The notes beneath the pieces were generated by a model that saw only the letters and a program-made list of their open reading frames with translations, was not told the origin of the DNA and searched no databases. The translations under genes and the position numbers were made by a program. Source: Marinobacter sp. Arc7-DN-1 (GTDB lineage Bacteria > Pseudomonadota > Gammaproteobacteria > Pseudomonadales > Oleiphilaceae). Taken from it: 64,000 bases of DNA. This document shows positions 9,694 to 19,127 of the stretch, piece after piece. Positions within the stretch are counted from its first letter, which is position 1; the number at the start of each line of letters is the position of its first letter. The stretch spans positions 3,658,001 to 3,722,000 of the forward strand of contig NZ_CP031848.1 of the NCBI RefSeq assembly GCF_003441595.1, in the 5' to 3' direction.

Positions 9694-10417
9694 TTGTTAG
9701 CCCCCCAACCTAAAGAAACGGATTTTCCCTGCTTGGAGCACAGCCTACGCAGGTTTCTGACGCCCAGGACCGAATCCGGGGCACGTGGCGCAAATACACG
9801 GCCACCAAGCTACCCCCCCCGGGAGCAGGAGCTTGTGGCCGAAGCGGAGGTGCTGTTCCGGAAGGCGGACCCGGCAATCGCTGAGGTAGACCAGTTGCTC
9901 CAGGGTTTTTCCGGCTCGCAAGCCCGGGATCTTGGCAGCCAGGGGCGAGAAGGGGCGGGAATCCCTGATTCGCCTGTCCCACGAAATCCAGCAGGTGGCA
10001 GAGAAAATCCGTTCCCTGGAAAACAAGAGCACGGATATACGGCGCGTGGTGGATGTCATCACGGAGATTGCGGATCAGACCAACCTTCTTGCGCTGAATG
10101 CGGCCATAGAAGCCGCCAGGGCGGGGGAGCATGGCCGGGGGTTTTCCGTCGTGGCTGACGAAGTGCGTTCTCTGGCGCAACGAACACAAGCGTCTACCTC
10201 CGAGATCCGGGAGGTTATCGAAAGCCTGGTGGGTGAAAGCCAGCAAACGGCAACGGTTATGCAGGCCGGACTGCAGCAGGTGGAAGACAATCGGGTGCTG
10301 AGCGAACAGGTAGCGCAGTCTCTCAATGATATTGGGGATGCGATTGACCATATCACGCGAATGGGAGAACAGATCGCCAGCGCTGCTGCCGCGCGAGAGA
10401 AGGGCGGCGCTTTGTGA
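9694..10417 (+). pseudogene. Decayed methyl-accepting chemotaxis protein fragment
   Basis: From about 9953 to 10390 the frame encodes the MCP signalling domain: [12 protein letters not shown], then the hairpin tip [20 protein letters not shown] and the following [13 protein letters not shown] helix. It opens only with a TTG at 9932 and has no ribosome site, transmembrane segment or HAMP domain. Just upstream the plausible coding signal is in another frame (9694-9950), which suggests a frameshift. The C-terminus breaks off at GEQIASAA, where intact receptors run on for a long helical arm. I read it as a receptor that lost its front and back ends, lying beside a tRNA gene. Confidence 0.65.
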
Positions 10418-10442
10418 GCGTTGTGGTACAACCGCCGGCAAA

Positions 10443-10480
10443 ACCAAAAAAAGGGCTACGACGTAAATCGTAGCCCTTTG
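10443..10480 (-). terminator. Terminator of tRNA-Met
   Basis: On the minus strand a 10-bp perfect stem (AAGGGCTACG against CGTAGCCCTT) is followed by eight T residues, 6 bp past the tRNA 3' end. Confidence 0.9.
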
Positions 10481-10485
10481 AATCT

Positions 10486-10562
10486 TGGTAGCAAGGGGCG
10501 GAGTCGAACCGCCGACCCCAGCATTATGAGTGCTGTGCTCTAACCAACTGAGCTACCTTGCC
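10486..10562 (-). tRNA. tRNA-Met (CAU), elongator type
   Basis: A 77-nt cloverleaf with encoded CCA: D stem GCTC/GAGC, anticodon stem CAGCA/TGCTG with loop CTCATAA (anticodon CAU), T arm GGCGG-TTCGACT-CCGCC. It resembles elongator tRNA-Met rather than the initiator, which lacks a normal 1-72 pair and has three G-C pairs in the anticodon stem. The first acceptor pair is G-U rather than G-C. A strong terminator follows. Confidence 0.95.
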
Positions 10563-10654
10563 ATTTCGCTTTGGGCATCGCCCCAAACAAGGCGCGTATT
10601 TTCAGTATTTGGGCTCTTTCTGTCAAGGCTTCGGGCCCAGTTTTTCCTGAAAAG

Positions 10655-11746
10655 TTACACGTTGAAGCGGAAGTGGATGACGTCGCCGTCCTTCACGATG
10701 TATTCCTTGCCTTCCAGGCGCCATTTGCCGGCATCCTTGGCGCCGGCTTCGCCGTTGTACTTCACGAAGTCGTCGTAGCTCACCACCTCAGCACGGATAA
10801 AACCGCGCTCAAAATCGGTGTGGATCACACCGGCGGCCTGGGGCGCGGTGGCGCCGATTTTGACGGTCCAGGCGCGGACTTCCTTTACTCCGGCGGTAAA
10901 GTAGGTCTGCAGGCCCAGGAGGCCGTAGCCGGCGCGAATCACCCGGTCCAGGCCGGGCTCTTCCATGCCCATTTCATCCAGGAACATGGCTTTCTCGTCG
11001 TCTTCCAGTTCGGAAATCTCGGCTTCCAGCTTGTTGCAGATGGGCACTACCACCGCGTTCTCGGATTCGGCGATCTTGCGCACGGTATCCAGGTGCGGGT
11101 TGTTCTCGAAGCCGTCTTCGTTCACGTTGGCGATGTACATGGTGGGCTTGACGGTAAGCAGGCACAGCTCGCGAACCAGCGCCATCTGGTCCTTGTCCAG
11201 GTTCATGCTGCGCACCGGCTTGCCTTCGTTCAGCACCGGCAGGAGTTTTTCGAACATCTCGAGCTGGGCCTTGGCTTCCTTGTCTCCGCTCTTGGCCACA
11301 CGCTGTACCCGCTTGATGGCCTTTTCCACGGTTTCCAGATCGGCCAGGGCCAGTTCGGTGTTGATCACCTCAATATCCGATGCGGGATCGACTTTGTTGG
11401 CCACATGAATAACGTTGCCGTCTTCGAAACAGCGGACTACGTGGGCAATGGCGTCGGTCTGGCGGATGTTGGCCAGGAACTGGTTGCCCAGACCTTCACC
11501 TTTGGACGCGCCTGCTACCAGGCCGGCGATGTCGACGAACTCCATGGTGGTTGGCACAACGCGCTCGGGCTTTACGATCTCGGCCAGTTTGTTCAGACGC
11601 GGGTCCGGCATGGCGACTACACCGGCGTTGGGCTCGATGGTGCAGAAGGGGAAGTTTTCCGCACCTATGCCGGATTTGGTGAGCGCGTTGAACAGGGTGG
11701 ATTTGCCGACGTTGGGAAGGCCGACGATGCCGCAGTTAAATCCCAT
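10655..11746 (-). CDS. ychF: YchF/OLA1-family ribosome-associated ATPase
   Basis: A 363-residue P-loop protein of the Obg-related YchF family. The P-loop GLPNVGKST lies near residue 9. The G4 position deviates from NKxD, as expected for this ATP-preferring family, and a C-terminal TGS domain (RAWTVK, then [12 protein letters not shown], about 280-363) is present. In E. coli YchF binds ribosomes and dampens oxidative stress responses. It lies downstream of pth, a conserved neighbour in gammaproteobacteria, with a 77-bp gap. Confidence 0.96.
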   Translation of the reverse strand: MGFNCGIVGLPNVGKSTLFNALTKSGIGAENFPFCTIEPNAGVVAMPDPRLNKLAEIVKPERVVPTTMEFVDIAGLVAGASKGEGLGNQFLANIRQTDAIAHVVRCFEDGNVIHVANKVDPASDIEVINTELALADLETVEKAIKRVQRVAKSGDKEAKAQLEMFEKLLPVLNEGKPVRSMNLDKDQMALVRELCLLTVKPTMYIANVNEDGFENNPHLDTVRKIAESENAVVVPICNKLEAEISELEDDEKAMFLDEMGMEEPGLDRVIRAGYGLLGLQTYFTAGVKEVRAWTVKIGATAPQAAGVIHTDFERGFIRAEVVSYDDFVKYNGEAGAKDAGKWRLEGKEYIVKDGDVIHFRFNV

Positions 11747-11823
11747 GGAATGCCTCTGCTGGTACTGGAAAATTTGGCCGGATTATACCGGTGTATGGGG
11801 GTGTAAGCGAGTAAGGGGGTGTG

Positions 11824-12414
11824 TCAGGGAGCCGGTTTGAAGCCGTGCAGGCGGTTCATGGCGGCGGCAAGTTTGCCGTTGGCTGCATCGGGCAGTACCC
11901 GCATGATTTCATCCGTTACGGCGTTCAGTTGCTCGGTTTCCTGTTTACCCAGGCGGCCGAGAACATAACCGGTTACCTTGCGGCTGTCGCCGGGGTGGCC
12001 AATGCCGATGCGCAATCTCTGGAATTCGTTGGTGCCCAGGTGGGCAATGGTGTCCCGCAGGCCGTTATGCCCGCCGTGGCCGCCGCCTTTCTTGAGTTTG
12101 GCGGTGCCTGGTGGCAGATCAAGCTCGTCGTGGGCAACCAGAATCTGTTGGGGCTGAATCTTGAAGAAGTCTGCCAGCGCTTTGATGGCCAGGCCGCTAC
12201 GATTCATAAAGGTGGTGGGATTCAGGAGATGCAGGTCGAGGCCCTGCCACTGAATGCGGGCGTAAAGCCCGTGGTACTTCTTCTCTGGGCGGAGCGCCTG
12301 GCCCGCGGAACGGGCCAGGGCTTCGACAAACAGGGCGCCGGCGTTATGGCGGGTATTCTCGTAGTCGGCCCCGGGATTTCCCAGGCCAACCACCATGACA
12401 ATATCCTGCGCCAT
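11824..12414 (-). CDS. pth: Peptidyl-tRNA hydrolase
   Basis: A 196-residue esterase that recycles peptidyl-tRNAs released from stalled ribosomes. Seen: VGLGNPG near the N-terminus, catalytic H23 in TRHNAG, the PTTFMN loop and the HDELDLP aspartate around residue 96, all matching bacterial Pth. It follows rplY by 30 bp on the same strand, the usual pairing of this gene with ribosomal protein L25. Confidence 0.97.
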   Translation of the reverse strand: MAQDIVMVVGLGNPGADYENTRHNAGALFVEALARSAGQALRPEKKYHGLYARIQWQGLDLHLLNPTTFMNRSGLAIKALADFFKIQPQQILVAHDELDLPPGTAKLKKGGGHGGHNGLRDTIAHLGTNEFQRLRIGIGHPGDSRKVTGYVLGRLGKQETEQLNAVTDEIMRVLPDAANGKLAAAMNRLHGFKPAP

Positions 12415-12444
12415 TCGCCGTTGCCCTCGTCAGTACAGGAGTCA

Positions 12445-13089
12445 TTACTCCTTGTCTTCGCCTTCTTCACCTTCTTCGCCGTCTTCGGCCTCATCAACCT
12501 TGGCGCCGCGCGGCTTGTGGATAGCCACTACAGGCAGGTCGTGATCTTCACCCTGAAGCAGAGCGGCAATCTTGACGTCTTTCGGCAGTTTCAGGTCGCT
12601 CAGGTGAACTACCTGATCCATTTCCACGGTAGCCATGTCCACTTCGACGAACTCGGGCAGGTTCTGCGGCAGACAGATCACTTCCACTTCGGTGATCTGG
12701 TGGTTCGCTACGCCGCCCTGAAGCTTGATGGCCGGTGCGCTTTCTTCATTGATGAAGTGCAGCGGAACGTTTACGTGGATCTCGTGATCCTTGTCGACGC
12801 GCAGGAAGTCAGCGTGGGTCAGCAGTGGCTTGTAGGGGTGACGCTGCAGATCCTTCAGGATCACGCTTTCTTTCTTGCCATTCAGTTCGACGGTCAGAAC
12901 GTGAGAGAAGAATGCTTCGTTTTCCAGAGCCTTTTTCAGCTCGTTGTGCCAGATGGAAACCGCAGTTGCGCCTTTTCCGCCACCATAGATGATGGCCGGA
13001 ATTTTACGCTCCTCACGACGCAGGCGGCGGCTCGCACCTCTCCCCTGATCGTCGCGAGGAAATGCTTCGATAACAAATTCCTGAGACAT
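12445..13089 (-). CDS. rplY: 50S ribosomal protein L25, long (Ctc/TL5) form
   Basis: A protein of about 214 residues: an N-terminal 5S-rRNA-binding L25 domain (EFVIEAFPRDDQGRG onward) plus a C-terminal beta domain as in Ctc/TL5, and an extremely acidic tail of Glu/Asp/Gly repeats. The E. coli version is only about 94 residues, so this is the longer type common in pseudomonads. The start at 13087-13089 has GAGG seven to eight bases upstream; the ATG 21 bp further up lacks one. A terminator hairpin upstream separates it from prs. Confidence 0.96.
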   Translation of the reverse strand: MSQEFVIEAFPRDDQGRGASRRLRREERKIPAIIYGGGKGATAVSIWHNELKKALENEAFFSHVLTVELNGKKESVILKDLQRHPYKPLLTHADFLRVDKDHEIHVNVPLHFINEESAPAIKLQGGVANHQITEVEVICLPQNLPEFVEVDMATVEMDQVVHLSDLKLPKDVKIAALLQGEDHDLPVVAIHKPRGAKVDEAEDGEEGEEGEDKE

Positions 13090-13174
13090 GGTATTAACCT
13101 CAATCGTCACCTGAACTGCCCGCGACCAGGCGTTGGATCAGGTGATGTTTCTGAAAAGCCGGGTTTTCCGGCTG

Positions 13175-13209
13175 AGTAAAAGAGTCGGGAGCCTGTGTAG
13201 GCTCCCGAC
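13175..13209 (-). terminator. Terminator of prs
   Basis: Perfect 10-bp arms GTCGGGAGCC and GGCTCCCGAC with a six-base loop, followed on the minus strand by TCTTTTA. It lies 46 bp past the prs stop and before the rplY leader. Confidence 0.8.
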
Positions 13210-13254
13210 CCGGCAACTACCTGTTATGCCTGAAAAATATGGCCAGATGACCGT

Positions 13255-14205
13255 TCAGACATTCTCGAACATGGCGCTGATGGACTCTTCGTTGCTTACG
13301 CGGCGAATAGACTCCGCAAGCAGCCCGGCCATTCCGAGGACGCGGATTCTATCACAATTCTTCGCTTTGTCACCCAGCGGGATGGTATCGCAGACCACCA
13401 GTTCGTCCAGTTGGGACGCATTGATGTTATCAACGGCCGGACCGGAGAGTACAGGGTGGGTGCTGTAGGCAACCACTTTGGCAGCTCCGTGCTCTTTCAG
13501 GGCGTTGGCAGCCTTGCACAGGGTACCGGCGGTATCAATGATGTCGTCCACCAGGATGCAGGTCTTGTCCTTTACATCACCGATGATGTGCATGACCTGC
13601 GAGACGTTGGCTTTCGGGCGACGTTTGTCGATGATGGCCAGATCGGCGTCGTCCAGTTTCTTGGCGACGGCGCGGGCGCGAACGACGCCGCCAACATCCG
13701 GAGAGACCACCACGAAGTTCTCGAAACGCTGCTTGAAGATGTCATCAAGCATCACCGGCGTGGCATAGATGTTGTCTACCGGGATGTCAAAGAAGCCCTG
13801 GATCTGGTCGGCGTGCAGGTCGACGGTCAGAACCCGGTCAACACCGATGCTGGAGATCATGTCGGCTACCACCTTGGCGCTGATGGCAACGCGGGTAGAG
13901 CGAACCCGGCGATCCTGGCGGGCGTATCCATAGTACGGGATAACGGCAGTGACACGTGTTGCGGAGGCACGGCGAAGTGCGTCGGCCATCACGATCAGTT
14001 CCATCAGGTTATCGTTGGTGGGGTAGCAGGTCGGCTGGATGATGAACACATCATGGCCGCGGACATTCTCATTGATCTCGACGGTGGTTTCGCCGTCGCT
14101 GAAGCGGCCTACCGTGGCCTGACCCATGGGAATGTGGAGTTTCTGGGCGATGGCTCTGGCAAGCTCGGGGTTGGCATTGCCGGCAAAAATCATCAGTTTG
14201 GACAC
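13255..14205 (-). CDS. prs: Ribose-phosphate pyrophosphokinase
   Basis: A 316-residue enzyme that makes PRPP from ribose-5-phosphate and ATP, feeding purine, pyrimidine, NAD, His and Trp synthesis. Seen: N-terminal [13 protein letters not shown], the flexible-loop region with RQDRR, and the PRPP loop [12 protein letters not shown]. The frame is open to 14355, but that stretch is translated tRNA-Gln. The GTG at 14203-14205 has AAGGAT upstream at good spacing and gives the family length of about 315. It follows ispE and tRNA-Gln on the same strand, as in many gammaproteobacteria. Confidence 0.96.
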   Translation of the reverse strand: MSKLMIFAGNANPELARAIAQKLHIPMGQATVGRFSDGETTVEINENVRGHDVFIIQPTCYPTNDNLMELIVMADALRRASATRVTAVIPYYGYARQDRRVRSTRVAISAKVVADMISSIGVDRVLTVDLHADQIQGFFDIPVDNIYATPVMLDDIFKQRFENFVVVSPDVGGVVRARAVAKKLDDADLAIIDKRRPKANVSQVMHIIGDVKDKTCILVDDIIDTAGTLCKAANALKEHGAAKVVAYSTHPVLSGPAVDNINASQLDELVVCDTIPLGDKAKNCDRIRVLGMAGLLAESIRRVSNEESISAMFENV

Positions 14206-14257
14206 GACGGCATCCTTCTCAGTATCGGGGTTTGATTCAGAAGAAGCGGGAGAAAGG

Positions 14258-14332
14258 TGGCTGGGGTGGCAGGATTCGAACCTGCGCATGACGGGATCAA
14301 AACCCGTTGCCTTACCACTTGGCGACACCCCA
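14258..14332 (-). tRNA. tRNA-Gln (UUG)
   Basis: A 75-nt cloverleaf with encoded CCA: acceptor TGGGGTG/CACCCCA, anticodon stem ACGGG/CCCGT with loop TTTTGAT (anticodon UUG), T arm GCAGG-TTCGAAT-CCTGC. The first acceptor pair is U-A, characteristic of bacterial tRNA-Gln. It sits in the ispE-prs gap, 20 bp past the ispE stop. Confidence 0.95.
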
Positions 14333-14351
14333 GTATCGTGCTTTTTTGGCA

Positions 14352-15215
14352 TCATTTCAGCTCTGTTAGCTTTTTGTGCAGAGGTGAACTGTTCACCCCT
14401 TTAGCTACGAACCCCGTGACGCCGGAGGGTTTGCTTTCCCAGATGATCCGGGCTGCGGATTCTGTCGGGAAACGTCCAAATATGCAAGCCCCGGTTCCGG
14501 TTAATCTTGCAGGTCCGAATTGTGAAAGCCATTCCAGGCTCTGGTTGACCTCAGGATACAGTTTGCGAACTACATCCTCACAGTCGTTTCGGTACCTCGA
14601 GGCGTCTCCCTCAAAAGCGGGCGCTATTCTGATTCTCGGGGTGTTCCTTGTCAACCCTTGCTCGGAAAAAATCTTGCCCGTGTTTATGTTACAGGCAGGT
14701 TTGATAACGACGAACCAGTCTTCCGGTGGATTCGCGTTGGTCAGCTTTTCACCAACGCCCTCGCCAAAGGCGGCGTGGCCACGAACAAACACTGGCACAT
14801 CGGCGCCCAGGGTCAGGCCAATATCGGCCAGTTCATCGATGCCGAGGCGCAGGCTCCAGAGGTGGTTGAGTCCGAGCAGTGTGGTCGCAGCGTTGGAGCT
14901 GCCGCCGCCGAGGCCTCCGCCCATGGGCAGCCGTTTGGTAATGCGAATGTTAACGCCGGGCAGTTCTTCGCGGTTGCGCTCCATAAGGGCTTTGGCGGCG
15001 CGAATGACCAGGTTGTCGTCATCGGGTACGCCGGGGACAGACTCCTCAAGCCTTGCGCCGGGCCGTTCAGGGGTAGGGGTGAAGGTGAGGTCGTCGCCGT
15101 AATCGAGAAACTGGAACAGGGTCTGCAGCTCGTGGTAGCCGTCTGGCCGGCGCCCGACAATGTGCAGAAACAGGTTCAGTTTGGCGGGCGAGGGCAGGGT
15201 GATGCCGAGGCTCAC
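14352..15215 (-). CDS. ispE: 4-diphosphocytidyl-2-C-methyl-D-erythritol kinase
   Basis: A 287-residue GHMP kinase of the MEP isoprenoid pathway; it phosphorylates CDP-methylerythritol at O-2. Seen: the N-terminal [11 protein letters not shown] with the catalytic-site Lys, the ATP loop [15 protein letters not shown] around residue 95, and the C-terminal TGTGACIFG glycine motif. The ATG overlaps the lolB stop by four bases, so translation is coupled, the standard lolB-ispE arrangement. Confidence 0.97.
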   Translation of the reverse strand: MSLGITLPSPAKLNLFLHIVGRRPDGYHELQTLFQFLDYGDDLTFTPTPERPGARLEESVPGVPDDDNLVIRAAKALMERNREELPGVNIRITKRLPMGGGLGGGSSNAATTLLGLNHLWSLRLGIDELADIGLTLGADVPVFVRGHAAFGEGVGEKLTNANPPEDWFVVIKPACNINTGKIFSEQGLTRNTPRIRIAPAFEGDASRYRNDCEDVVRKLYPEVNQSLEWLSQFGPARLTGTGACIFGRFPTESAARIIWESKPSGVTGFVAKGVNSSPLHKKLTELK

Positions 15216-15844
15216 AGCGCCTGCTCCTGCCAGTCGGAGACCACCAGCCTCACCCGTTTGTCTTCTTTCAGGGCGGTGATGCGGGCGGGCAGTGCCGGGT
15301 AGCTGGCAAGAAAGTCCCGCCAGCGGTCGTAGCGGATCTCCCAGCCGTCTTGCCGGATGATCGCCAGGCTGCCTTGTTCATCAAACAGCAGGCGGTAATC
15401 GCTGCCGGGTGAGGGCAAGCCGCGGATCCACCAGGTCAGGTTCTCCAGGGGCAGCTGCCAGCCGGTGGCCGCTTCCACCAGGGACTCCGGTTCGCCAGAG
15501 CGGTAGGTGTCGCCATTGGGGAGTGTAAGCTCAATAAAGCCGGGGACGCCTTTGAGTCTGGTGCTGCCCATGCCCAGAAACGATGAGGACAGGGCCAGGT
15601 CGTAGGCCTGGCCGTCCTGAATCCAGTGGTTGATGATGGCGGTGCCGCTGTCCGATGGCTGGCGGACCGCCAGTTTGCCGGAGAGCTTCCAGTGATCCAG
15701 TTGCCCGAGACTGGCCGAGCGGGCCGTCCAGTTCGCAGGTGGCTGGTCTGTCATCCCTTCCGGCAGGGGTTCGAGCTGAATGGTGGTACAGGCGCCGAGG
15801 GTGGCGAGCATGAGGAGTGCCGCCAGGGTTCGGACAAGTTTCAT
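15212..15844 (-). CDS. lolB: Outer-membrane lipoprotein receptor LolB
   Basis: A 210-residue lipoprotein that accepts lipoproteins from LolA and inserts them in the outer membrane. The signal peptide ends in the lipobox LGAC with lipidated C19. The mature domain has WKLSGKLAVR and the hydrophobic SSFLG loop region typical of LolB. The gene overlaps ispE by four bases downstream, and its ATG overlaps the TAA of the TPR lipoprotein gene by one base upstream. Confidence 0.95.
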   Translation of the reverse strand: MKLVRTLAALLMLATLGACTTIQLEPLPEGMTDQPPANWTARSASLGQLDHWKLSGKLAVRQPSDSGTAIINHWIQDGQAYDLALSSSFLGMGSTRLKGVPGFIELTLPNGDTYRSGEPESLVEAATGWQLPLENLTWWIRGLPSPGSDYRLLFDEQGSLAIIRQDGWEIRYDRWRDFLASYPALPARITALKEDKRVRLVVSDWQEQAL

Positions 15845-17589
15845 TACTGCTCACCACCACGTGTCAGCCGGTCTATGGTTTCATTGAGTACTTCGTGATT
15901 GGGGTCCTGATCAAGGCCTTTCTGCCAGATGATCCTGGCCTGGTCCTCGGCCCCGCTCATCCACAGGGCCTCACCGTAATGGGCGGCTACTTCCGGATCC
16001 GGATAGGCGGCCCAGGCGCGGGACAGGTGCTCGAGCGCAGGCCTGATCTGCCCCTCAAGGAGCAGGATCCAGCCCATGCTGTCGAGAATGGCCGGATTCC
16101 CCGGGTCCAGTGACAGTGCCTTCTCGATGTAACCGCGGGCCTCTCTCAGTCGGTCGGTACGTGTGCTCAGGATGTAGCCGAGGGCGTTCAGGGCAACGGC
16201 GTTTTCAGGGTCCTGCTCAACAATCCGCTTCAGATCGGCCTCGGCATCAGCGGCCCGGTCAAGTGTGTCGTAAAGCATGGCGCGGGCGTAGCGGATCTGG
16301 AGGTTGTCGGGGTGTTCCTCCAGGGCTTCCGTTGCTGTGCTCAGTGCCTCTTGCCGCTGTCCTTCGCCGAGGAGCAGGTTTACCTCCAGCAACCAGAAGT
16401 TTTCGGCCTGTCTGGGGTTGGCGTCCCGGAGTCTCCGGATTCTGTCGACGGCGTCATCCAACTGTCCGTTTTCGGCAAGCAGTGAGCTGGCGCGGGCGAG
16501 TGCGGGGAAGTAGTAATTGCCCTGTTCAACGCTCTGGTAGTAGCCAATGGCCTGTTCGGTGTTGCCGGCCTGGTCTTCAATGCGGCCCAGGTAATAGTTG
16601 GCTTCGCTGCCATGTTGGCCCTGTTCTGTCAGCTGTGTCAGTTCTTGCCTGGCCAGATCCGTTTGCCCGTTTTCCAGGGCGACCAGTGCGTGGGAAAGCC
16701 GGAGGCCCGGGGTGTCCGGGTACTGCTGCACCAGGCGACTGAATTCGTCCTGGGCGGCCTGCAGTTCGCCTTCATTGATCAGCATCCGGCCATAGAGCGT
16801 GCCCATCTGTCGGTTGCCGGGAAAGCGCCGGGTATTTGCCAGGAGGTAGTCGAGGGCGCTGCCTTTCTCGCCGGTCTGATAGAGCAGATCAGCTCTAAGG
16901 ATGATCGCCGGCTGGAAGTTGGGGTTTTCTTCCAGCAGCGGCTCCAGCCGGTCCAGTGCCTGTTCCGGTTGCCCCGTGATCTTGAGCAGCAGCGCGATGC
17001 TGTAATCAAGCTCAGGGGTGTTGGGGCGGCGTAGGGACATATCTTCATATAAAGAGAGCAGTTCCTGCTGTTGTTTCGGCGGCAGGTTGGTGGCCATGGC
17101 CGCCAGGCTGTCGAAATCGGCATCGCCGCCCCGGTCCATGATTTGTTCCATGTGGTGCAGGGCCGTTTGGAGGTCATTGCTCTTCACTGCCTGGATAGCG
17201 GAAATCCGGTGAGCCTGCAGGCTGTCCGGGTCAACCTCCAGCCACAGGTCGGCCAGCTGTTTCTGGGCGTTGTCGCCGTTCAGGGACTGGGCAATCCGCA
17301 TGGCGCGTTGGATCACGCCTGGGTCCCGGGACTGTTTGGCGGCCTTGACGTAATTCACCAGGGTAATGTCATAGCGGCCGCGCTGGGCTGCAATTTCGGC
17401 GGACAGAAGCAGATAAAGCGTTTCCGGCTCGAAGTCTGCGTATTCCACCGGCGGCGGTGCATCCGCTTTTTTGTCGGCAGTAGCTGTTTCTTTCGGGGCG
17501 GGCATTTCCTCGGTGCCGGTGAAGCTGGCACAGCCTGCCAGTGTCAGGCCAAGCAGGCAGGTAACCAGGAACGGTACGGATTTGTGCAT
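15844..17589 (-). CDS. TPR-repeat lipoprotein upstream of lolB
   Basis: A protein of about 581 residues with a lipoprotein signal peptide (lipobox LAGC, C20 counting from the chosen ATG) and then a long series of tetratricopeptide repeats. Repeated A-LN-LGY, G-ANYYLGRI and AL-LDPGNPAILDSMGW-type units are visible. TPR arrays act as protein-binding scaffolds; the exact role is unknown, though homologues stand before lolB in pseudomonads. The frame extends to 17844, but the ATG at 17587-17589 has GGGAAG just upstream and yields the signal peptide. It is divergent from hemA. Confidence 0.88.
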   Translation of the reverse strand: MHKSVPFLVTCLLGLTLAGCASFTGTEEMPAPKETATADKKADAPPPVEYADFEPETLYLLLSAEIAAQRGRYDITLVNYVKAAKQSRDPGVIQRAMRIAQSLNGDNAQKQLADLWLEVDPDSLQAHRISAIQAVKSNDLQTALHHMEQIMDRGGDADFDSLAAMATNLPPKQQQELLSLYEDMSLRRPNTPELDYSIALLLKITGQPEQALDRLEPLLEENPNFQPAIILRADLLYQTGEKGSALDYLLANTRRFPGNRQMGTLYGRMLINEGELQAAQDEFSRLVQQYPDTPGLRLSHALVALENGQTDLARQELTQLTEQGQHGSEANYYLGRIEDQAGNTEQAIGYYQSVEQGNYYFPALARASSLLAENGQLDDAVDRIRRLRDANPRQAENFWLLEVNLLLGEGQRQEALSTATEALEEHPDNLQIRYARAMLYDTLDRAADAEADLKRIVEQDPENAVALNALGYILSTRTDRLREARGYIEKALSLDPGNPAILDSMGWILLLEGQIRPALEHLSRAWAAYPDPEVAAHYGEALWMSGAEDQARIIWQKGLDQDPNHEVLNETIDRLTRGGEQ

Positions 17590-17659
17590 GCAACTTCCCA
17601 TGATCTGTCGAAAACGCATCAGAAATAACCACTCTCCGGCCCCTTTTTTTGAGGTAGAT

Positions 17660-17690
17660 CGGGTTCCGGCCTCGGCCGAGCCCCTATAAT
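17660..17690 (+). promoter_or_regulatory. Candidate sigma-70 promoter for hemA
   Basis: A perfect TATAAT at 17685-17690 reads toward hemA, but the region 17 bp upstream (GGTTCC) is a poor -35 box. The resulting leader would be about 145 nt. Tentative. Confidence 0.35.
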
Positions 17691-17820
17691 GGCATAAGCG
17701 CCTGATCTTGCCCAACCTGTCCGCACTTGCCGAAGCTGCAGCGGTTTTGGGTGGCAGCTCCGGCCTCTGGCCGTTAAAATGGCTGGTAATTGCGCGTATT
17801 TCACCGCTCATCGGCAAAAA

Positions 17821-17832
17821 GGTTGTACAACC
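17821..17832. promoter_or_regulatory. 12-bp perfect palindrome just upstream of hemA
   Basis: GGTTGTACAACC is fully self-complementary and ends five bases before the hemA ATG, where the Shine-Dalgarno region should be. It could be an operator or an RNA element that affects translation start; nothing in the window identifies a binding protein. Confidence 0.4.
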
Positions 17833-17837
17833 ACGAA

Positions 17838-19127
17838 ATGGCACTGGTAACGCTGGGAATCAATCATCGCACGGCCCCTGTTGAATTGCGGGAGCGGGTG
17901 GCGTTTACGCCCGAGCGCATGGCGGAGGCGTTTGCGGAACTCCGGGCGACCTCCGGTGCCAGCGAGGCGGCCATCCTTTCCACCTGCAACCGCACCGAAC
18001 TTTACCTGGCTGGTGATGACGATTGCGCCCCCATGGTACTTCGCTGGCTGGCCGGGTTTCATGATCTGGACGCCGCCGAGCTTGAAGAAGTGCTGTATGT
18101 GCATCGTGACGGCGACGCGGTACGGCATATGATGCGTGTGGCGGCCGGCCTTGACTCCATGGTGCTGGGCGAGCCGCAGATTCTCGGGCAGCTCAAGGAT
18201 GCCTACTCCCTGGCCCGGGAGAACGGCGCCAGTGGTTCCTTCCTCTCCCGGTTGTTCGAGCACACCTTTTCTGTGGCAAAGCGCGTGCGTACCCAGACGG
18301 CCATTGGCGAGAACCCCGTTTCTGTGGCCTATGCGGCCGTGAGCATGGCTCACCATATCTTTGCGGACATGTCCCACAACAAGGCGTTGCTGATTGGCGC
18401 CGGCAAGACCATTGAGCTGGTGGCCCGCCACCTTGCGGATGCCGGAGTGAAAGATTTCCTGGTGGCCAACCGTACCTTGGAGCGGGCGCAGGCGCTGGCT
18501 GAATCCCGTGGCGGCAAGGGGATTGTCCTCTCCGAAATTCCGGACCACCTGGCCGATGTTGACATTATTATTTCTTCCACCGCGAGTCCGCTGCCGATCC
18601 TTGGCAAGGGCGCTGTTGAGCGTGCCCTGAAGAAGCGCAAGCACCGTCCCTATTTCATGGTGGATATTGCGGTGCCCCGGGATATCGAACCGGAAGTGGC
18701 CTCGCTGGCAGACGTCTATTTGTATACCGTCGATGACCTGCGCCAGGTCATCGAAGAAAACATCCGTTCCCGTGAGGGCGCTGCCCGGGAAGCGGAGAAT
18801 CTGGTGGCTGCAGGGGTTCAGGATTTTCTGAACCAGCTGAGGGCACTGGATGCGGTGTCTACCCTCAAGCAGTTCCGTCAGCGCGCTGAAATACTGCGCG
18901 ATGCCGAGACCGAAAAAGCCCTGCGCGCCCTGCGCAACGGAACAGACCCCGAGACCGTGCTGCGCAGCATGGCACGGGGGCTTACCAACAAACTCCTGCA
19001 TGAACCTTCTGTTCAGGTTCGCAAGGCCACGACAGAAGGTCGGACCGAGGTGACAGAGTGGCTGCGTGAGTTGCACCAGCTGGATGCACTGGACGCGGAC
19101 GCGACGACTACCCCGGAAAAACTATGA
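17838..19127 (+). CDS. hemA: Glutamyl-tRNA reductase
   Basis: A 429-residue NADPH enzyme that reduces glutamyl-tRNA(Glu) to glutamate-1-semialdehyde, the first step of C5 haem synthesis. Seen: N-terminal [10 protein letters not shown], catalytic C50 in STCNRTELY, the NADPH-binding [13 protein letters not shown] and a C-terminal dimerisation helix region. The in-frame ATG at 17790 is rejected because homologues begin at [10 protein letters not shown]. The ribosome site is weak and overlaps a palindrome. hemA overlaps prfA by four bases, the widespread hemA-prfA-prmC arrangement. Confidence 0.97.
   Translation: MALVTLGINHRTAPVELRERVAFTPERMAEAFAELRATSGASEAAILSTCNRTELYLAGDDDCAPMVLRWLAGFHDLDAAELEEVLYVHRDGDAVRHMMRVAAGLDSMVLGEPQILGQLKDAYSLARENGASGSFLSRLFEHTFSVAKRVRTQTAIGENPVSVAYAAVSMAHHIFADMSHNKALLIGAGKTIELVARHLADAGVKDFLVANRTLERAQALAESRGGKGIVLSEIPDHLADVDIIISSTASPLPILGKGAVERALKKRKHRPYFMVDIAVPRDIEPEVASLADVYLYTVDDLRQVIEENIRSREGAAREAENLVAAGVQDFLNQLRALDAVSTLKQFRQRAEILRDAETEKALRALRNGTDPETVLRSMARGLTNKLLHEPSVQVRKATTEGRTEVTEWLRELHQLDALDADATTTPEKL

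Noticed and set aside
13158..13172. GCCGG/CCGGC hairpin before rplY as an L25 autoregulatory leader
   Set aside because: The stem is only five base pairs and no similarity to 5S rRNA could be recognised, so there is no support beyond position.
17808..19076. 422-codon open frame on the minus strand opposite hemA
   Set aside because: hemA on the plus strand has all catalytic motifs; the antisense product matches no family.
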